Origin: Chryseobacterium arachidis
Lineage (GTDB): Bacteria > Bacteroidota > Bacteroidia > Flavobacteriales > Weeksellaceae
Assembly: GCF_900129245.1 (NCBI RefSeq)
Contig: NZ_FQUT01000007.1
Location: 147,341 to 211,340, forward strand
Direction of reading: 5' to 3'
Length of the DNA stretch: 64,000 nt
Shown: positions 1 to 10,039 of the stretch, in pieces
Layout of the letters: the number at the start of each line of letters is the position of its first letter
Numbering within the stretch: position 1 is the first letter of the stretch
The notes under the pieces: model-generated
Databases searched by the model: none
The model's input: only the letters and a program-made list of their open reading frames with translations
What the model was told of the DNA's origin: nothing
Program-made: the position numbers and the translations under genes

Positions 1-1454
1 TTATCGCTAATTTTTTTTCCTTTTGAGCTATAAACTCCTTTCAATCCGGCTCCTGCTGCCCAACATTCCGAACCATCATAACGAGGGTCGACATTCAGCG
101 ACAAACCTCTTCCGGGTCCCTGAAATTTACTCGCCTGGCTGTAAACTGTAGAAGGTAATTTCCACAAAACCTTTCCAGTTTTTCCGTCTCTGAAATGTGC
201 TCCTGCATCATCAAACCTCTCCTGAATATCAAAGATTTCCAATCCCGGATTCGAAGGATCTAAATCGCCAACGTGCAACGCATCACCGTGACCATAACCT
301 GTGCTGTTCAATACTTTTCCGTCGTCATCAACCGTCATTGCACCAAAAACAATTTCATCTTTTCCGTCATTATCAACATCGGCAATGCTCAGATTATGAT
401 TCCCCTGCCCGCGATATTGTTTATTTTCTTCTGAACTTTCGGTATCAAAAAGCCAGCGAAGATTTAGTTTTTTATCTTTAAAATCCCACGCCGCAATCGC
501 TGTTCTGGTATAATAACCTCTCGACATAATCACGCTCGGCATTTTTCCGTCGAGGTAAGCAACAGCTCCCAAAAACCGGTCGATACGGTTTCCTTTGGCA
601 TCGCCCCAAGTTTCGGTCATTTCTTCACTGGTAGGATTTAAACTGCCTGCAAATCTGGGAACCTGATAATTGACTGTGTTTATTTCTTCACCTGTTTCTC
701 CATTAAAAACCGTTAGAAATTCCGGTCCGGAAAGAATCATTCCGTTTTCGTTGACGTAATTTTTGGTTGGATCTCCAATAAATTTTCCTTTTCCGTCTTT
801 GCTTCCGTCGGCGGTTTTCATAACGATTTCCGCTTTTCCGTCCTGGTCTAAATCATACACCAAAAACTGCGTATAATGCGCTCCTTCCCTGATATTTTTG
901 CCTAAATTAATTTCCCACAAAAACTGTCCATTAAGTTTATAAGCCTGAATAATCGGCGGATCTGTTTCTCCTTTCTGACTGTTGTCGTGAGATCTTCCGG
1001 TTTGATGAAGGATGATTTCGTATTCTCCGTCTCCATCCAAATCAGCAACTGAAACGTCATTTGGCGTGTAACCTTGAGGTGTTTTCAATGGAATTGAAAA
1101 ATAAGGTTTTTGATTTGCTGTGTACTTTGCAAAATCTTGGTCAACGTCCTGATGTTGTGTATTTGATTTTACGAAGTAGGTATAATTTTTTCCTTTATCA
1201 GCGGTTTTATCTAAAAAATTAGTTTCATTGAACAACGGTTTCTCATTCAGTTTTTTGGTCTGATTATTTTCTGTGCGGTACACATCAAAATGAGTATTCT
1301 GAGCTTCCGTTCCCAGCAAACGCCAACTCACAAAAACGCCTGATTCTGCAGGAATGGCAACGATTCCTCTTTTCAGATATTCCATTTGTCTTTGGGCAAA
1401 GAATGTTTGCGAAAGAAATAGAGAGGATGTAATGAATATGTATTTGATTTTCAT
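1..1454 (-). CDS. Rhamnogalacturonan lyase, PL11 family (3' end cut by window edge)
   Basis: The frame opens with ATG at 1454-1452 and stays open to the window edge, giving 484 residues of a protein expected to run to about 620. Residues 1-20 form a signal peptide ending FFAQ. The mature part begins with a short beta-sandwich (RGIVAIPAESGVFVSWRLLG) and continues into a beta-propeller with repeated acidic calcium-type loops such as DLDGDGEYE, DLDQDGKAE and DVDNDGKDE. This is the layout of PL11 lyases of the YesW/YesX type, which cut the rhamnose-galacturonate backbone of rhamnogalacturonan-I by beta-elimination. It leads a same-strand cluster of RG-I enzymes. Endo versus exo action cannot be told from this part. 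Confidence 0.88.
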   Translation of the reverse strand, partial: MKIKYIFITSSLFLSQTFFAQRQMEYLKRGIVAIPAESGVFVSWRLLGTEAQNTHFDVYRTENNQTKKLNEKPLFNETNFLDKTADKGKNYTYFVKSNTQHQDVDQDFAKYTANQKPYFSIPLKTPQGYTPNDVSVADLDGDGEYEIILHQTGRSHDNSQKGETDPPIIQAYKLNGQFLWEINLGKNIREGAHYTQFLVYDLDQDGKAEIVMKTADGSKDGKGKFIGDPTKNYVNENGMILSGPEFLTVFNGETGEEINTVNYQVPRFAGSLNPTSEEMTETWGDAKGNRIDRFLGAVAYLDGKMPSVIMSRGYYTRTAIAAWDFKDKKLNLRWLFDTESSEENKQYRGQGNHNLSIADVDNDGKDEIVFGAMTVDDDGKVLNSTGYGHGDALHVGDLDPSNPGLEIFDIQERFDDAGAHFRDGKTGKVLWKLPSTVYSQASKFQGPGRGLSLNVDPRYDGSECWAAGAGLKGVYSSKGKKISD

Positions 1455-1636
1455 AAATCTATATCAATATCTGATTATTTTTATGTTTTGGCTAAATGCT
1501 TTTATAAACTAATATTTTCACAATGTCATTCTGACGAAGGAAGAATCTCCTTAGTTTATTTGAGATTCTTCACTACATTTCATTTTGTTCAGAATGACAA
1601 ACACTTTATCAATAATATCTGAAACGTTGAATCGCT

Positions 1637-1740
1637 CGCAGCCCGACTTGAGCGGAAACACTTTTTGCGTATTAGACTGAAATTTCTTTGCAAAAAAGAT
1701 TGACTTCGTCTAACCACTCCGTTAGGTTTGGGAGCGGAAG
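1637..1740. repeat. Dispersed intergenic repeat, family A copy 1
   Basis: The 391-base gap between the lyase and the DUF4350 gene holds this segment. It begins AGCCCGACTTGAGCGGAAA, has a T-rich centre and ends with GGGAGCGGAAGG. The start resembles the reverse complement of the copy at 41171-41288 (AGCCCTGATTGAGTGGCAT). From memory, elements of this layout recur between genes in Flavobacteriia. No gene of support is seen in the rest of the gap. Family membership is inferred from two diverged copies. Confidence 0.4.
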
Positions 1741-1845
1741 GCACAAATGAGAAAAAGCGAAGGCTTTTATCGAAATTTACGAACGAAGTTCATAGCTGCC
1801 CAAATAATTCTAATTACACAACTTCAATCGATTGCACAAATCCAA

Positions 1846-2649
1846 TTATTTTTTAGAAACCTGCTTCAGCAACCACTTTACCCATTCTTCAGTTCCCTGA
1901 TAATTGGTAAAATCTATCGGAAGTTTTTTGCCGTCGATATACTCGTTGTAGCACCACGGATCTCCCAATGCGAAAACGGTTCCTTTGCCAACTTTTGCAA
2001 CCGCTCCAATATTCTTCCCTTCTGCCGTCAAAATGGCTTTGGCAGGAGCTTTTACGTCCATCGAACTTACTTCTTTCATATATAATTTTTGCTCGGAGAA
2101 AATCTCGTTTCCGGCCGGAACCATCACTTTTCCCTGCTCAAATTCCCTTTTCTGAACGCGGTTGTAACTGTCATCATTAAAATGAATCCCGAATTCTCCC
2201 GCCAATTTGTTGAAATGTTCAAACTCAGAATTGCCGTTGTCGTTGCTCATCAAAACCAAAACACCGCCTTTTTTCACCCATTCTGTAAGGTTTTTGATGG
2301 AATTGACATCAATAAGATTCGCTTTTCCTCCGTACGCTTCTTTGTCGATATCGGGATCAACAATGATGTAAATATTAGCGTTTTTCAAGTCTTTTTTGGA
2401 AGGTGCAGTCGTCAAAGTACTGATTTCTGCGCCTTGTTTCTGGAAAATTTCGCCCAGCAAAGAAAATCCTCCGTTGGAAGTATCGTTCCACGTGTAATGC
2501 CAAGATTCAAGGACTTTGGTTTCTTTATTTTCCTTTTTTTCGTTATTGAAAAAGTTGTCTAAAACGACTTTCGGTTTGTTTTGAGCATTGGAAAATCCGA
2601 ATGTGAGGAGCGTTCCTAATGCTAATGTTTTTACTATGACTTGTTTCAT
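1846..2649 (-). CDS. Secreted DUF4350 (GATase-like) protein of the RG-I cluster
   Basis: A 267-residue protein with signal peptide (residues 1-22, LLTFGFSNAQ). The mature region resembles DUF4350, a class I glutamine-amidotransferase-like fold. YIIVDPDIDKEA and WVKKGGVLVLMSNDNGN fit alternating strand and helix elements of that fold, and GKGTVFALGDPWCYNE lies near the C-terminus. In Bacteroidetes pectin loci this domain is found near or fused to GH105 unsaturated rhamnogalacturonyl hydrolases, so a carbohydrate-binding or accessory role is likely. No catalytic Cys-His pair is obvious. It lies between the PL11 lyase and the GH106 rhamnosidase on the same strand. Confidence 0.7.
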   Translation of the reverse strand: MKQVIVKTLALGTLLTFGFSNAQNKPKVVLDNFFNNEKKENKETKVLESWHYTWNDTSNGGFSLLGEIFQKQGAEISTLTTAPSKKDLKNANIYIIVDPDIDKEAYGGKANLIDVNSIKNLTEWVKKGGVLVLMSNDNGNSEFEHFNKLAGEFGIHFNDDSYNRVQKREFEQGKVMVPAGNEIFSEQKLYMKEVSSMDVKAPAKAILTAEGKNIGAVAKVGKGTVFALGDPWCYNEYIDGKKLPIDFTNYQGTEEWVKWLLKQVSKK

Positions 2650-2802
2650 AAATTTATTATACTATTTAATTTAGCCTGTTTCTCTATAATTTTTAACGCA
2701 AAGTCCGCAAAGTTTTTTTAACTACTAACTGTTTTTTAATTCGCAAATGCGTAAACTTAGCTAAGAACACAAAGATTGTTTCATTTGCTGGACTTTTTAA
2801 AA

Positions 2803-5574
2803 TTATTTTGAGAAATATACAGGAATTAATTGAATTTCACCATCCAAACCTGAAGGTTGTACTTTCCAGTTGGAAGCGTCGAACGGCTTATAATCGATGT
2901 TGACAAAATTAATTTCGTGGTAATTCCGCCACTGGATTTTATTCTGGTCCATATAACGGATTTTGTTTGCCATCAGGTTGGAAACCTCAATCTGAATGGT
3001 ATTTTTTCCTTTTTTCAAGTATTTTCCGACATTTATTTCAAACGGAAGACTCCAGACAATTCCCGCATCTTGACCGTTGATGATGACTTTTGCACTTTCA
3101 TATAATTTGTCGAATTTCAGTACAAAATCATCAGCTTTTTTATTTAATTTAAATGAAGTTGTGTAAACTCCTGTTCCGGAAAAACTCTGTGTTGAAGAGT
3201 CTTCCGTGAAATTTGTCCAAGGTTGAAGTTTGTTTAAAGTTTTTGATTTCGGAAGTTCGGGACCGCCATCTTTGAAAGTAAGCTGCCAAGGCTGGTTTAA
3301 AACAATTGGAGCTTCCGTTTTTTCAATATATTTCCATTTTGAAATCGAATTATCCGGAGTTTCTGAAGCTTTTATAATTAATGATTCTCCTGATTTCAGT
3401 TGAACTTTTACCGAATTATTCTGTGCTTCAGCAACACCAAAATCTCCGTTTTCAGGATTCATTAAAGCAACCTGTTTTCCGATAAAATTCAATGGAATAT
3501 TTTGATTGATTTCTTTGGAAGTATGATTGACAATGTAATAATACTTTCCACCGTCAAACTTTCTTCTGACGAATTTCAATCCTGTGTCTGTCAGCTTTTC
3601 TCTTTCAATTTTTAAATATTCCAACGCTTTTTCAACATCAGAACTCAACACAATTCTTCCTTTTCCGAATGTTGCAGATTTTAAATTTCCGTCTTGCTGA
3701 AAAGGAATTTTTGCCCATAAAGATTGTAATTCGTTTCTTCTTTTTTCAAATTCAAAAAATCCCGGAACGTCTTTTGGTTCACTCTGGAAAATCACAGAAG
3801 CGCCATTTTGAGCTAAATTTAAAATATTTTTTAAAGTTAATTCTGAGAAATAATTCAGTTGAGGAATAATTAAAACCTTGTAAGAACCGCCATTTTTTGA
3901 AACCTGAATATTCTGATTTTCAAACTTCGCTTCACCAATCATTTTATCCGAAATCATATCCAAAGAATAACCGGATTTCCCCAATTTTTCAAGGTTTTCA
4001 TAAAATACAGTCGGATGCAGCCACTTTTCAATATTATGAATTTTGAACGCCATATCCTTTCCTTTCGCACTTGCCCATTGGTCATAAATTGGCCAGTACA
4101 TCAGGATTTCATTATCTGATTTTCCGCTTTGCAGAACAGATTGCGTTCTTTCGACGTAAGAATTCAAACCTTTAATATTTGGCCATAAGGAATTTTCAGG
4201 AACGAAATTCGTCGAAGCATAAAACAACCAGCCTGGAAACTGAACATCCGCAGGAGTATACGTCGTTCCGTGATAAAAAATATGATTGATTCCGGATAAA
4301 AAAATCTGTTCAGCTTCCGGTTTTACCTGTGACCAGGATGTTTTGAAATGTTCTGTCAACCAAGTAAAAGATTCATTGGAAATCAAAGTTTTTCCGGTAA
4401 TGTTTGCCGCCGAAGATGCGAATTTCAGCATATTGATGTCGGGAATTTCCTTTGTATTGATGTCTTCCAGATTTCTTCTTAAACCCTGAATATCGAATTT
4501 TGTACTTCCGAAAGTTTCAGATTCAGGAATATCGACTGCCGCATACAAGTCCAGCAAATTTCCTGGTGAACCGTGTGCCTGATTGGTATTTTTTGAGTTT
4601 TTGGAATGTGCCCAATTCGTAAAATTTTCTGTGAAATTATGCAAAATCAGTTCGCTCATCGTTTCACGATAATCTGACTTTATTCTTCCGGCTATTTCAC
4701 TTTCATCATCGCTCACCAAATATTTGATATACTGACTTAAATCGTAACCTCTTCTTTTCTTAAATTGTTCTTTAAAATCGGCAGTCCAGTCGGCACCGTA
4801 AACCTCATAACTGTCATTGAAAAACGAACGGATTCCATAGTTTGAATTTCCAAAAGCTTTGTCAAATGTTTTCAGATAATCTTTCGTTGCATCGGGAGAA
4901 AAATGATCTAAAGTATAGCCATCACCACCCGGAGCGGCACGTTTTACTTTTTGCAAGGTTTTACCCACAAAAACTGCGTAGATTGTCCATTTTCCAGAGG
5001 TTGGTTTCCAATTTAAAGTTCCGTCTTGAGTCACTTTATCTGTTAAAACAACCGCTTCATTTTTTTCATTGTAAGCGGTAACGATGTCTAGTTTTGTGGC
5101 CTTTAAATTCTTCTGTTTCTCGTCTTTTAAAACAATCTTCTCAGAAAATTTTTCATTGGGCTGAATGCTGTAAGTCTGAACAATCATTTTGGTTGCAGCA
5201 TCCTGTTCATCAACTTGAGGTCCGCCAATTGGCCAGCCTGTTCCGACTGCCATATCAACGCCCATTTTCAGACTTTTAGCTTTATCTGTCGTGAACTGCA
5301 GCATCTTCATCCATTCCGGAGAAAGATAATTGATGTATTTATTTTCAAACCCTTTTGCGCCATAAATCGGGACAATTTCTACTCCTCCGAAACCCGCTTT
5401 TGAAAGGGTTGTCAATTGTTTGTCCAGACCTTTTTCGTCAACAGCACTTCCCATCCACCACCAACGCGTCCAAGGTTGAGCGGTGTTGGTCGCTTTTGGC
5501 CACGGATTTTGTGCGGAGAGATTTCCGAAGGCAAAACAGAGAACGCTGAGTTTTATGATATTTTTAAATTTCAT
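2803..5574 (-). CDS. Alpha-L-rhamnosidase, GH106 family
   Basis: A 923-residue exported protein; the signal peptide covers about residues 1-21 (FAFGNLSAQ). The N-terminal core carries features typical of GH106: TRWWWMGSAVDEKGL near residue 36, the GGVEIVPIYGAKGFE segment and the GVDMAVGTGWPIGGP motif. A C-terminal jelly-roll around residues 800-880 (GVYTTSFKLNKKADDF, then VIINGQDAGIVW) resembles a galactose-binding-like domain. GH106 enzymes release terminal alpha-L-rhamnose by inversion from RG-I or RG-II fragments. It acts next to the PL11 lyase and CE12 esterase in this cluster. Linkage specificity is not readable from sequence alone. Confidence 0.9.
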   Translation of the reverse strand: MKFKNIIKLSVLCFAFGNLSAQNPWPKATNTAQPWTRWWWMGSAVDEKGLDKQLTTLSKAGFGGVEIVPIYGAKGFENKYINYLSPEWMKMLQFTTDKAKSLKMGVDMAVGTGWPIGGPQVDEQDAATKMIVQTYSIQPNEKFSEKIVLKDEKQKNLKATKLDIVTAYNEKNEAVVLTDKVTQDGTLNWKPTSGKWTIYAVFVGKTLQKVKRAAPGGDGYTLDHFSPDATKDYLKTFDKAFGNSNYGIRSFFNDSYEVYGADWTADFKEQFKKRRGYDLSQYIKYLVSDDESEIAGRIKSDYRETMSELILHNFTENFTNWAHSKNSKNTNQAHGSPGNLLDLYAAVDIPESETFGSTKFDIQGLRRNLEDINTKEIPDINMLKFASSAANITGKTLISNESFTWLTEHFKTSWSQVKPEAEQIFLSGINHIFYHGTTYTPADVQFPGWLFYASTNFVPENSLWPNIKGLNSYVERTQSVLQSGKSDNEILMYWPIYDQWASAKGKDMAFKIHNIEKWLHPTVFYENLEKLGKSGYSLDMISDKMIGEAKFENQNIQVSKNGGSYKVLIIPQLNYFSELTLKNILNLAQNGASVIFQSEPKDVPGFFEFEKRRNELQSLWAKIPFQQDGNLKSATFGKGRIVLSSDVEKALEYLKIEREKLTDTGLKFVRRKFDGGKYYYIVNHTSKEINQNIPLNFIGKQVALMNPENGDFGVAEAQNNSVKVQLKSGESLIIKASETPDNSISKWKYIEKTEAPIVLNQPWQLTFKDGGPELPKSKTLNKLQPWTNFTEDSSTQSFSGTGVYTTSFKLNKKADDFVLKFDKLYESAKVIINGQDAGIVWSLPFEINVGKYLKKGKNTIQIEVSNLMANKIRYMDQNKIQWRNYHEINFVNIDYKPFDASNWKVQPSGLDGEIQLIPVYFSK

Positions 5575-5589
5575 TTTTTAACTTTTATT

Positions 5590-5700
5590 TTTTAACCACA
5601 AAAGGCACAAAAGTTTGACACTTTAGTTATTTTTAAGTTTGTGATTCGACTTTTGAAAAGAACACATAAGTTTTAAAAATTCAAAGATTTTTTTCTTTAT
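5590..5700. repeat. Dispersed intergenic repeat, family B copy
   Basis: The gap 5575-5858 has CACAAAAGGCACAAAAGTTT and further on GAAAAGAACACATAAGTTTT followed by TCAAAGATTTTT. Almost the same string (GAAAAGAACACATAAAGTTTT) occurs at 37756-37776 upstream of dnaK. Looser relatives are at 2694-2780 and 61719-61757. These look like decayed copies of one dispersed AT-rich intergenic element. No gene is seen in it. Confidence 0.4.
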
Positions 5701-5858
5701 TTCAACATTAAGAAATTAAGATTTTAAGATTCTTCTTAATGATTCTTATCTAAATCAATTTATTAGTTCTTAATTTTAATATTTATGTCAATTCTTAAAT
5801 CCTTAATGTTAAAAAGAATAAACTTTGTTTATTTAATTAAGCTTATTAAGTTCAAACT

Positions 5859-7181
5859 TTAATTTCCATCAGGTTTTAAAGATTCCATAAAAACAGATTC
5901 CGGCCAATGGAATTTTTCAACATCATCGGGTTTATTGGGGTTAAAATTTTTCTCATTATTTGAAATGTATTTCTTCAACGGTAAATTTTGGTCAACGATG
6001 GATTTTACGACACATTTCGCCAATTCGTAAGCTCCGTAAGGATTGAAATGCGTATCGTCTGCCAAAGCATTCGGTTGATTGGGATAAGCGTTTGCGGGAT
6101 AATAGACAAATGCTTTCTTCGCCGCTTCTGGTCCCATCGCTTCGAACAATATTTTGCTTAATGCATTCAAATCAATCAAATCCACTTTTTCTTCTTTTGC
6201 AATTTCTCTCATTGCGTCAGGAAAATCGTCTAAAGTGTTGACAATTTTATTGTTTTCATCAAAAACTCTGCGGTTCATTGAAGTGACCAAAACCGGAATT
6301 GCGACTAATTGTCTGGCTTTTTGAATCCATTCTTTTAATCTTTTTCGATAACCTGATTTTGTACTGTTTCCTGATTTTTGGTCGTTGTGTCCAAACTGAA
6401 TGAATAAAAAATCTCCAGGTTGTATTTTATTCCAGATTTTATCGATTCGATGGCGGTCTTCAAAGGCTTTTAAAGTTTCTCCACTTTCGGCATAATTGGC
6501 AATTACGACTTCATTCGGAACGAAAAAATACGGTAACATCTGTCCCCAAGAAGCCCACGGCTCATATTGTGCATCAACAACCGTTGAATCTCCTGTCAAA
6601 TAAATAGTTTTCGCCGTTTTGTTAGGTTGAATAATTATTGAGCATACTTTCGGAGCTTTATCATTGAATTCAATCGTCAGCAAATTATCCCAATGCAAAT
6701 ATTTTGTTTCTCTTGGTTTTAATTTTACAATTCCGATTTTTTCGCCGTTTTGATTTCTGATAATGCTGTCTTTTGCGTGAACTGAAATTTGTTTTTCAAC
6801 AATTTCGCCCTGTTTTGTTTTGATATCATTCAACATCAATCGGCGGTTTTCTACACGGACTGTTGTTTCCGAACTTCCTTTTGTATCACCTAAATTCAGT
6901 CGAATATCATAATTTCCTTCCGGAATTGCGACCGAAAAATAGAAAGGTTTGTCACTTGTGATAAAATCTCCCGTCAAAGCATTTCCGCCATTGTCAACAG
7001 ATTTTAAACCCGAAATATCCATAAAACCATAGCCGATTTTCCTGTCGAATTTTGAAGTCGAATGAATTGGAATAAAACCTTTTTCTACTCTTTCTCCGCC
7101 AAAATCAAACTTGAAACTAGTTTGCTGTCCAAAATATAATGAACAGATGCATAACACTAAAAATGAAACTATTTTACTCAT
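5859..7181 (-). CDS. Rhamnogalacturonan acetylesterase, CE12 family (SGNH hydrolase)
   Basis: 440 residues with a signal peptide (1-19, LYFGQQ) and an N-terminal beta-sandwich (about 20-185) before the SGNH hydrolase domain. The blocks are clear: GDST at 197-200 with Ser199 as nucleophile, GHND at 264-267, and DDTH at 375-378 with Asp375 and His378 completing the triad. CE12 esterases remove O-acetyl groups from galacturonate in RG-I, opening the backbone to lyases and hydrolases. It starts 2 bases after the GH2 gene ends, so the two are surely co-transcribed. Length is larger than single-domain CE12 because of the extra N-terminal domain. Confidence 0.9.
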   Translation of the reverse strand: MSKIVSFLVLCICSLYFGQQTSFKFDFGGERVEKGFIPIHSTSKFDRKIGYGFMDISGLKSVDNGGNALTGDFITSDKPFYFSVAIPEGNYDIRLNLGDTKGSSETTVRVENRRLMLNDIKTKQGEIVEKQISVHAKDSIIRNQNGEKIGIVKLKPRETKYLHWDNLLTIEFNDKAPKVCSIIIQPNKTAKTIYLTGDSTVVDAQYEPWASWGQMLPYFFVPNEVVIANYAESGETLKAFEDRHRIDKIWNKIQPGDFLFIQFGHNDQKSGNSTKSGYRKRLKEWIQKARQLVAIPVLVTSMNRRVFDENNKIVNTLDDFPDAMREIAKEEKVDLIDLNALSKILFEAMGPEAAKKAFVYYPANAYPNQPNALADDTHFNPYGAYELAKCVVKSIVDQNLPLKKYISNNEKNFNPNKPDDVEKFHWPESVFMESLKPDGN

Positions 7182-7183
7182 TA

Positions 7184-10039
7184 TTAATCTGTCAAAATAT
7201 TTTCTTTTGGCATTGTGAATTGTTTATTTTCATCACCCAAATCCGGCAAACCAAAATAGAAATATAAGGTTCTTTTAAACGTTCCATTCAAATGATTCGG
7301 TTCGCTTTCCGGTCCTAACGATTTGGTTTTATCGTTAATGTTAAACGCCAAAACAGTTCCCAACGGTGGAATCGCATCGAGGAAAGAAATATTCCCGCTT
7401 GGCAATTTCGGATAACCTTCCGCTCCATAAATTCCGTAAAAATCAAAAAGTCTGACGAACATTTTTTCTTCTTTGGTTCCGACCGTCATTTTCCCTTCCG
7501 CAGTATCGAATTGCAACAAAGAAACATCATCAAAATAGCCTTTAAATTCAGGGTAAATCCACGGCGATTGTCCGGTTCTTGTTGAGTTTTTTAAATTCTG
7601 CCAAACATTGTAAGTCTGTCCTTGTAAACGGTTTTTCCAAACGTGATAAGGTCCTTTTCCGAGCCATTTTGCGTTGATGACATAATTTTCAGGATAATCG
7701 AAACTTACGCCCGAAAACTGATAATCTCCGGACAAAGAATATTCATAATTTAATTCTAAAATTCCGTTTGGATTGAGTTTCCAAATGATTTTATTTCCGT
7801 TTTTGTAATTGACTTCAATCAGTTGATTTTCTCCTTCTGCAAAAGATTTTATGGACGATAATTCCATTGCTCCGTTTACAAAAACAGGACCGTTTTTGAA
7901 GGTCATTTTTTTGCCTTTTTTATCGACAATGACTGATTTTAACAAGCCGTCTTTTTTTCCGATGGCAAATTCTTTTTCGTCTGATTTTAAGATAAATTCA
8001 GCATCATTTTCTGCCACAGAAACCGGAAATTCTTTAATTAAAGATTTAGAAAATTGCTTCGAAATTTCTTCATTAGACTTCAATTTCCAAGTCCAGGTAT
8101 AAATTTCTTTTCCGGCAGCATCGGTTACTGTTAATATTAAACCTTCATTATCTTTCCAGTTTGCTGGAAGATTTAAATTAATAGTTCCTTTTTCTGTCGG
8201 TTGAATATTTGGAGATTCTGTTTTTCCTGTTTTAATAATATCAAAACCTGATTCAGAAGAAAATGGAGTTTTAAACTTAATTAATTTCCATTCAAACTGA
8301 CAATCCTTTAAATTCATAAAATGATAACGGTTTTCTACGGGAATATTTCCGTTAAAATCATTGGGCAAGATTTTCAAATCAATTTTTACCGGACTGTAAA
8401 TTTCCCGAATCGCATAAAAACTGCCTTCCTTTTCACGATGTGGCCCTAAAACTCCGTCGGGAGCGTTGATTGCGTTCACATCAATCTGATTATTGAAATC
8501 CGTTCGCACCAAACCTTCATCCACAAAAGCCCAAAGGAAACCTCCTGCCCCTTTTTTGGAATTCCAGTGAAGTTCCCAATAATCGGCTAGAGAAGTTCCG
8601 CCACCGCCGTCGTCTTGTGCGTGTAAAAACTCGGTCGGCATATAAATATTTTCGCCTTCGAGGATATTTTTTGTGCTATAAAAATCTTCGTAATGATTGC
8701 AGTCGATTCCGTTGAAAGCGTTTCCTGGTTTGTGATGTGCGTGAATGACAGGTCGATTTGACAGGTCATATTTTGCAAACTCGGCATCCAAATCAAAATT
8801 ATGTCCGCCTTCGTTTCCGTTGCTCCAGAAAATAATCGATGGATGATTGGCATCTCTCACAACCATTTCTTTCACAAGCTTTTTCCCGACTTCCGTGCTG
8901 TATTTTTTTTGCCAACCCGCCAATTCATCCAAAACGTATAAACCGAGCGAATCGCAAATTTTCAGAAACGATTTATTCGGCGGATAATGAGAGCAACGAA
9001 CGGCATTCATATTCATTTCTTTGATGAGTTGGACGTCCATTAAATCGATACTTTCCGTAACAGCACGACCCGTTTCCGGCCACCAAACGTGACGGTTGAT
9101 GCCTTTCATTTTCACCTTGGTTCCATTGATGAAAATTCCGTCGCCTTTTCGGATTTCTATGGTTCTGAAACCGAATTTTTCTTCGGTTTGGCTTATTGTT
9201 TTTTTGTTTTTATTTAATGTAAATTTTGCTTTGTATAAATTTGGTGTTTCGGCCGTCCAAAGTTTTGGATTTTTAACAGAGAATTGAATCTGTTTTAAAG
9301 TATCTCCTTTTTGAATCTGAACCTGAGATTCCCCAACCAAATTATTTTTAACATCAAAAATTTCAACTTTCAAATTATTTGTGGAATTAATTCCTTTCAA
9401 GCTAATATTCGAACGGAAAGTTCCGTCTGCTTTAGCATCAATTACCGTTGATGAAATATGTTCTTTCGAAGTTGCTTCCAAATAAACAGGTCGAAAAATT
9501 CCGCCTAAAATCCAGTAATCTGCTAATCTTTCTGCATTGTTGACCGATTTATCAGCCGACATTTTGGAAACTTTTACTTCGAGAATATTTTCTTTTCCGA
9601 AGTGAATTTTATCGGTAATATCATATTTAAATTCATAAAAAGCTCCCTCATGAATTACTCCGGCTGATTTTCCATTGATTTTCACTTCGGTGTCGGTCAT
9701 TGAACCTTCAAAAACGATGTTGACGGTTTTTCCTTTCCAGGAATTGGGAACGGCAAATTTGTGTTTGTACAAACCTGTTTCGTCATGAAACTTGAAGTTT
9801 TTGCCATACGTCACATAATCTCGGCCGTAATTGTAAGAACCGAAACCTTGTTGTTCCCAATGAGAAGGCACATTGATTTTGCTCCAACTTCCAGATTTTC
9901 TGCCGGAGTTTATCCAAAAATCCCATTCTTTGGTGTGCTCAGCATCTTTCCCAGTTAAGAATTGAATTTCTTTTGACTGAGAAAACAAAAACTGTGAACA
10001 GACACATAACAGAGCTAATATTTTGAAAGAAAAACTCAT
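7184..10039 (-). CDS. Beta-galactosidase, GH2 family
   Basis: A 951-residue exported enzyme (signal peptide 1-20, QFLFSQS). Domain order is sugar-binding jelly-roll (about 50-190), immunoglobulin-like (about 195-295), TIM barrel (about 296-560), and C-terminal beta domains including a Bgal small chain-like region. Glu410 in WSNGNE fits the acid/base and Glu470 in YMPTEFLHA is the candidate nucleophile. It would remove beta-galactose from RG-I side chains. The start ATG overlaps the stop of the GH28 gene (TAATG), showing translational coupling. Confidence 0.9.
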   Translation of the reverse strand: MSFSFKILALLCVCSQFLFSQSKEIQFLTGKDAEHTKEWDFWINSGRKSGSWSKINVPSHWEQQGFGSYNYGRDYVTYGKNFKFHDETGLYKHKFAVPNSWKGKTVNIVFEGSMTDTEVKINGKSAGVIHEGAFYEFKYDITDKIHFGKENILEVKVSKMSADKSVNNAERLADYWILGGIFRPVYLEATSKEHISSTVIDAKADGTFRSNISLKGINSTNNLKVEIFDVKNNLVGESQVQIQKGDTLKQIQFSVKNPKLWTAETPNLYKAKFTLNKNKKTISQTEEKFGFRTIEIRKGDGIFINGTKVKMKGINRHVWWPETGRAVTESIDLMDVQLIKEMNMNAVRCSHYPPNKSFLKICDSLGLYVLDELAGWQKKYSTEVGKKLVKEMVVRDANHPSIIFWSNGNEGGHNFDLDAEFAKYDLSNRPVIHAHHKPGNAFNGIDCNHYEDFYSTKNILEGENIYMPTEFLHAQDDGGGGTSLADYWELHWNSKKGAGGFLWAFVDEGLVRTDFNNQIDVNAINAPDGVLGPHREKEGSFYAIREIYSPVKIDLKILPNDFNGNIPVENRYHFMNLKDCQFEWKLIKFKTPFSSESGFDIIKTGKTESPNIQPTEKGTINLNLPANWKDNEGLILTVTDAAGKEIYTWTWKLKSNEEISKQFSKSLIKEFPVSVAENDAEFILKSDEKEFAIGKKDGLLKSVIVDKKGKKMTFKNGPVFVNGAMELSSIKSFAEGENQLIEVNYKNGNKIIWKLNPNGILELNYEYSLSGDYQFSGVSFDYPENYVINAKWLGKGPYHVWKNRLQGQTYNVWQNLKNSTRTGQSPWIYPEFKGYFDDVSLLQFDTAEGKMTVGTKEEKMFVRLFDFYGIYGAEGYPKLPSGNISFLDAIPPLGTVLAFNINDKTKSLGPESEPNHLNGTFKRTLYFYFGLPDLGDENKQFTMPKENILTD

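Noticed and set aside
8587..8853. 88-codon open frame on the minus strand inside the GH2 gene
   Set aside because: It lies in another frame of a clear 951-residue beta-galactosidase and has no family features; a shadow frame.
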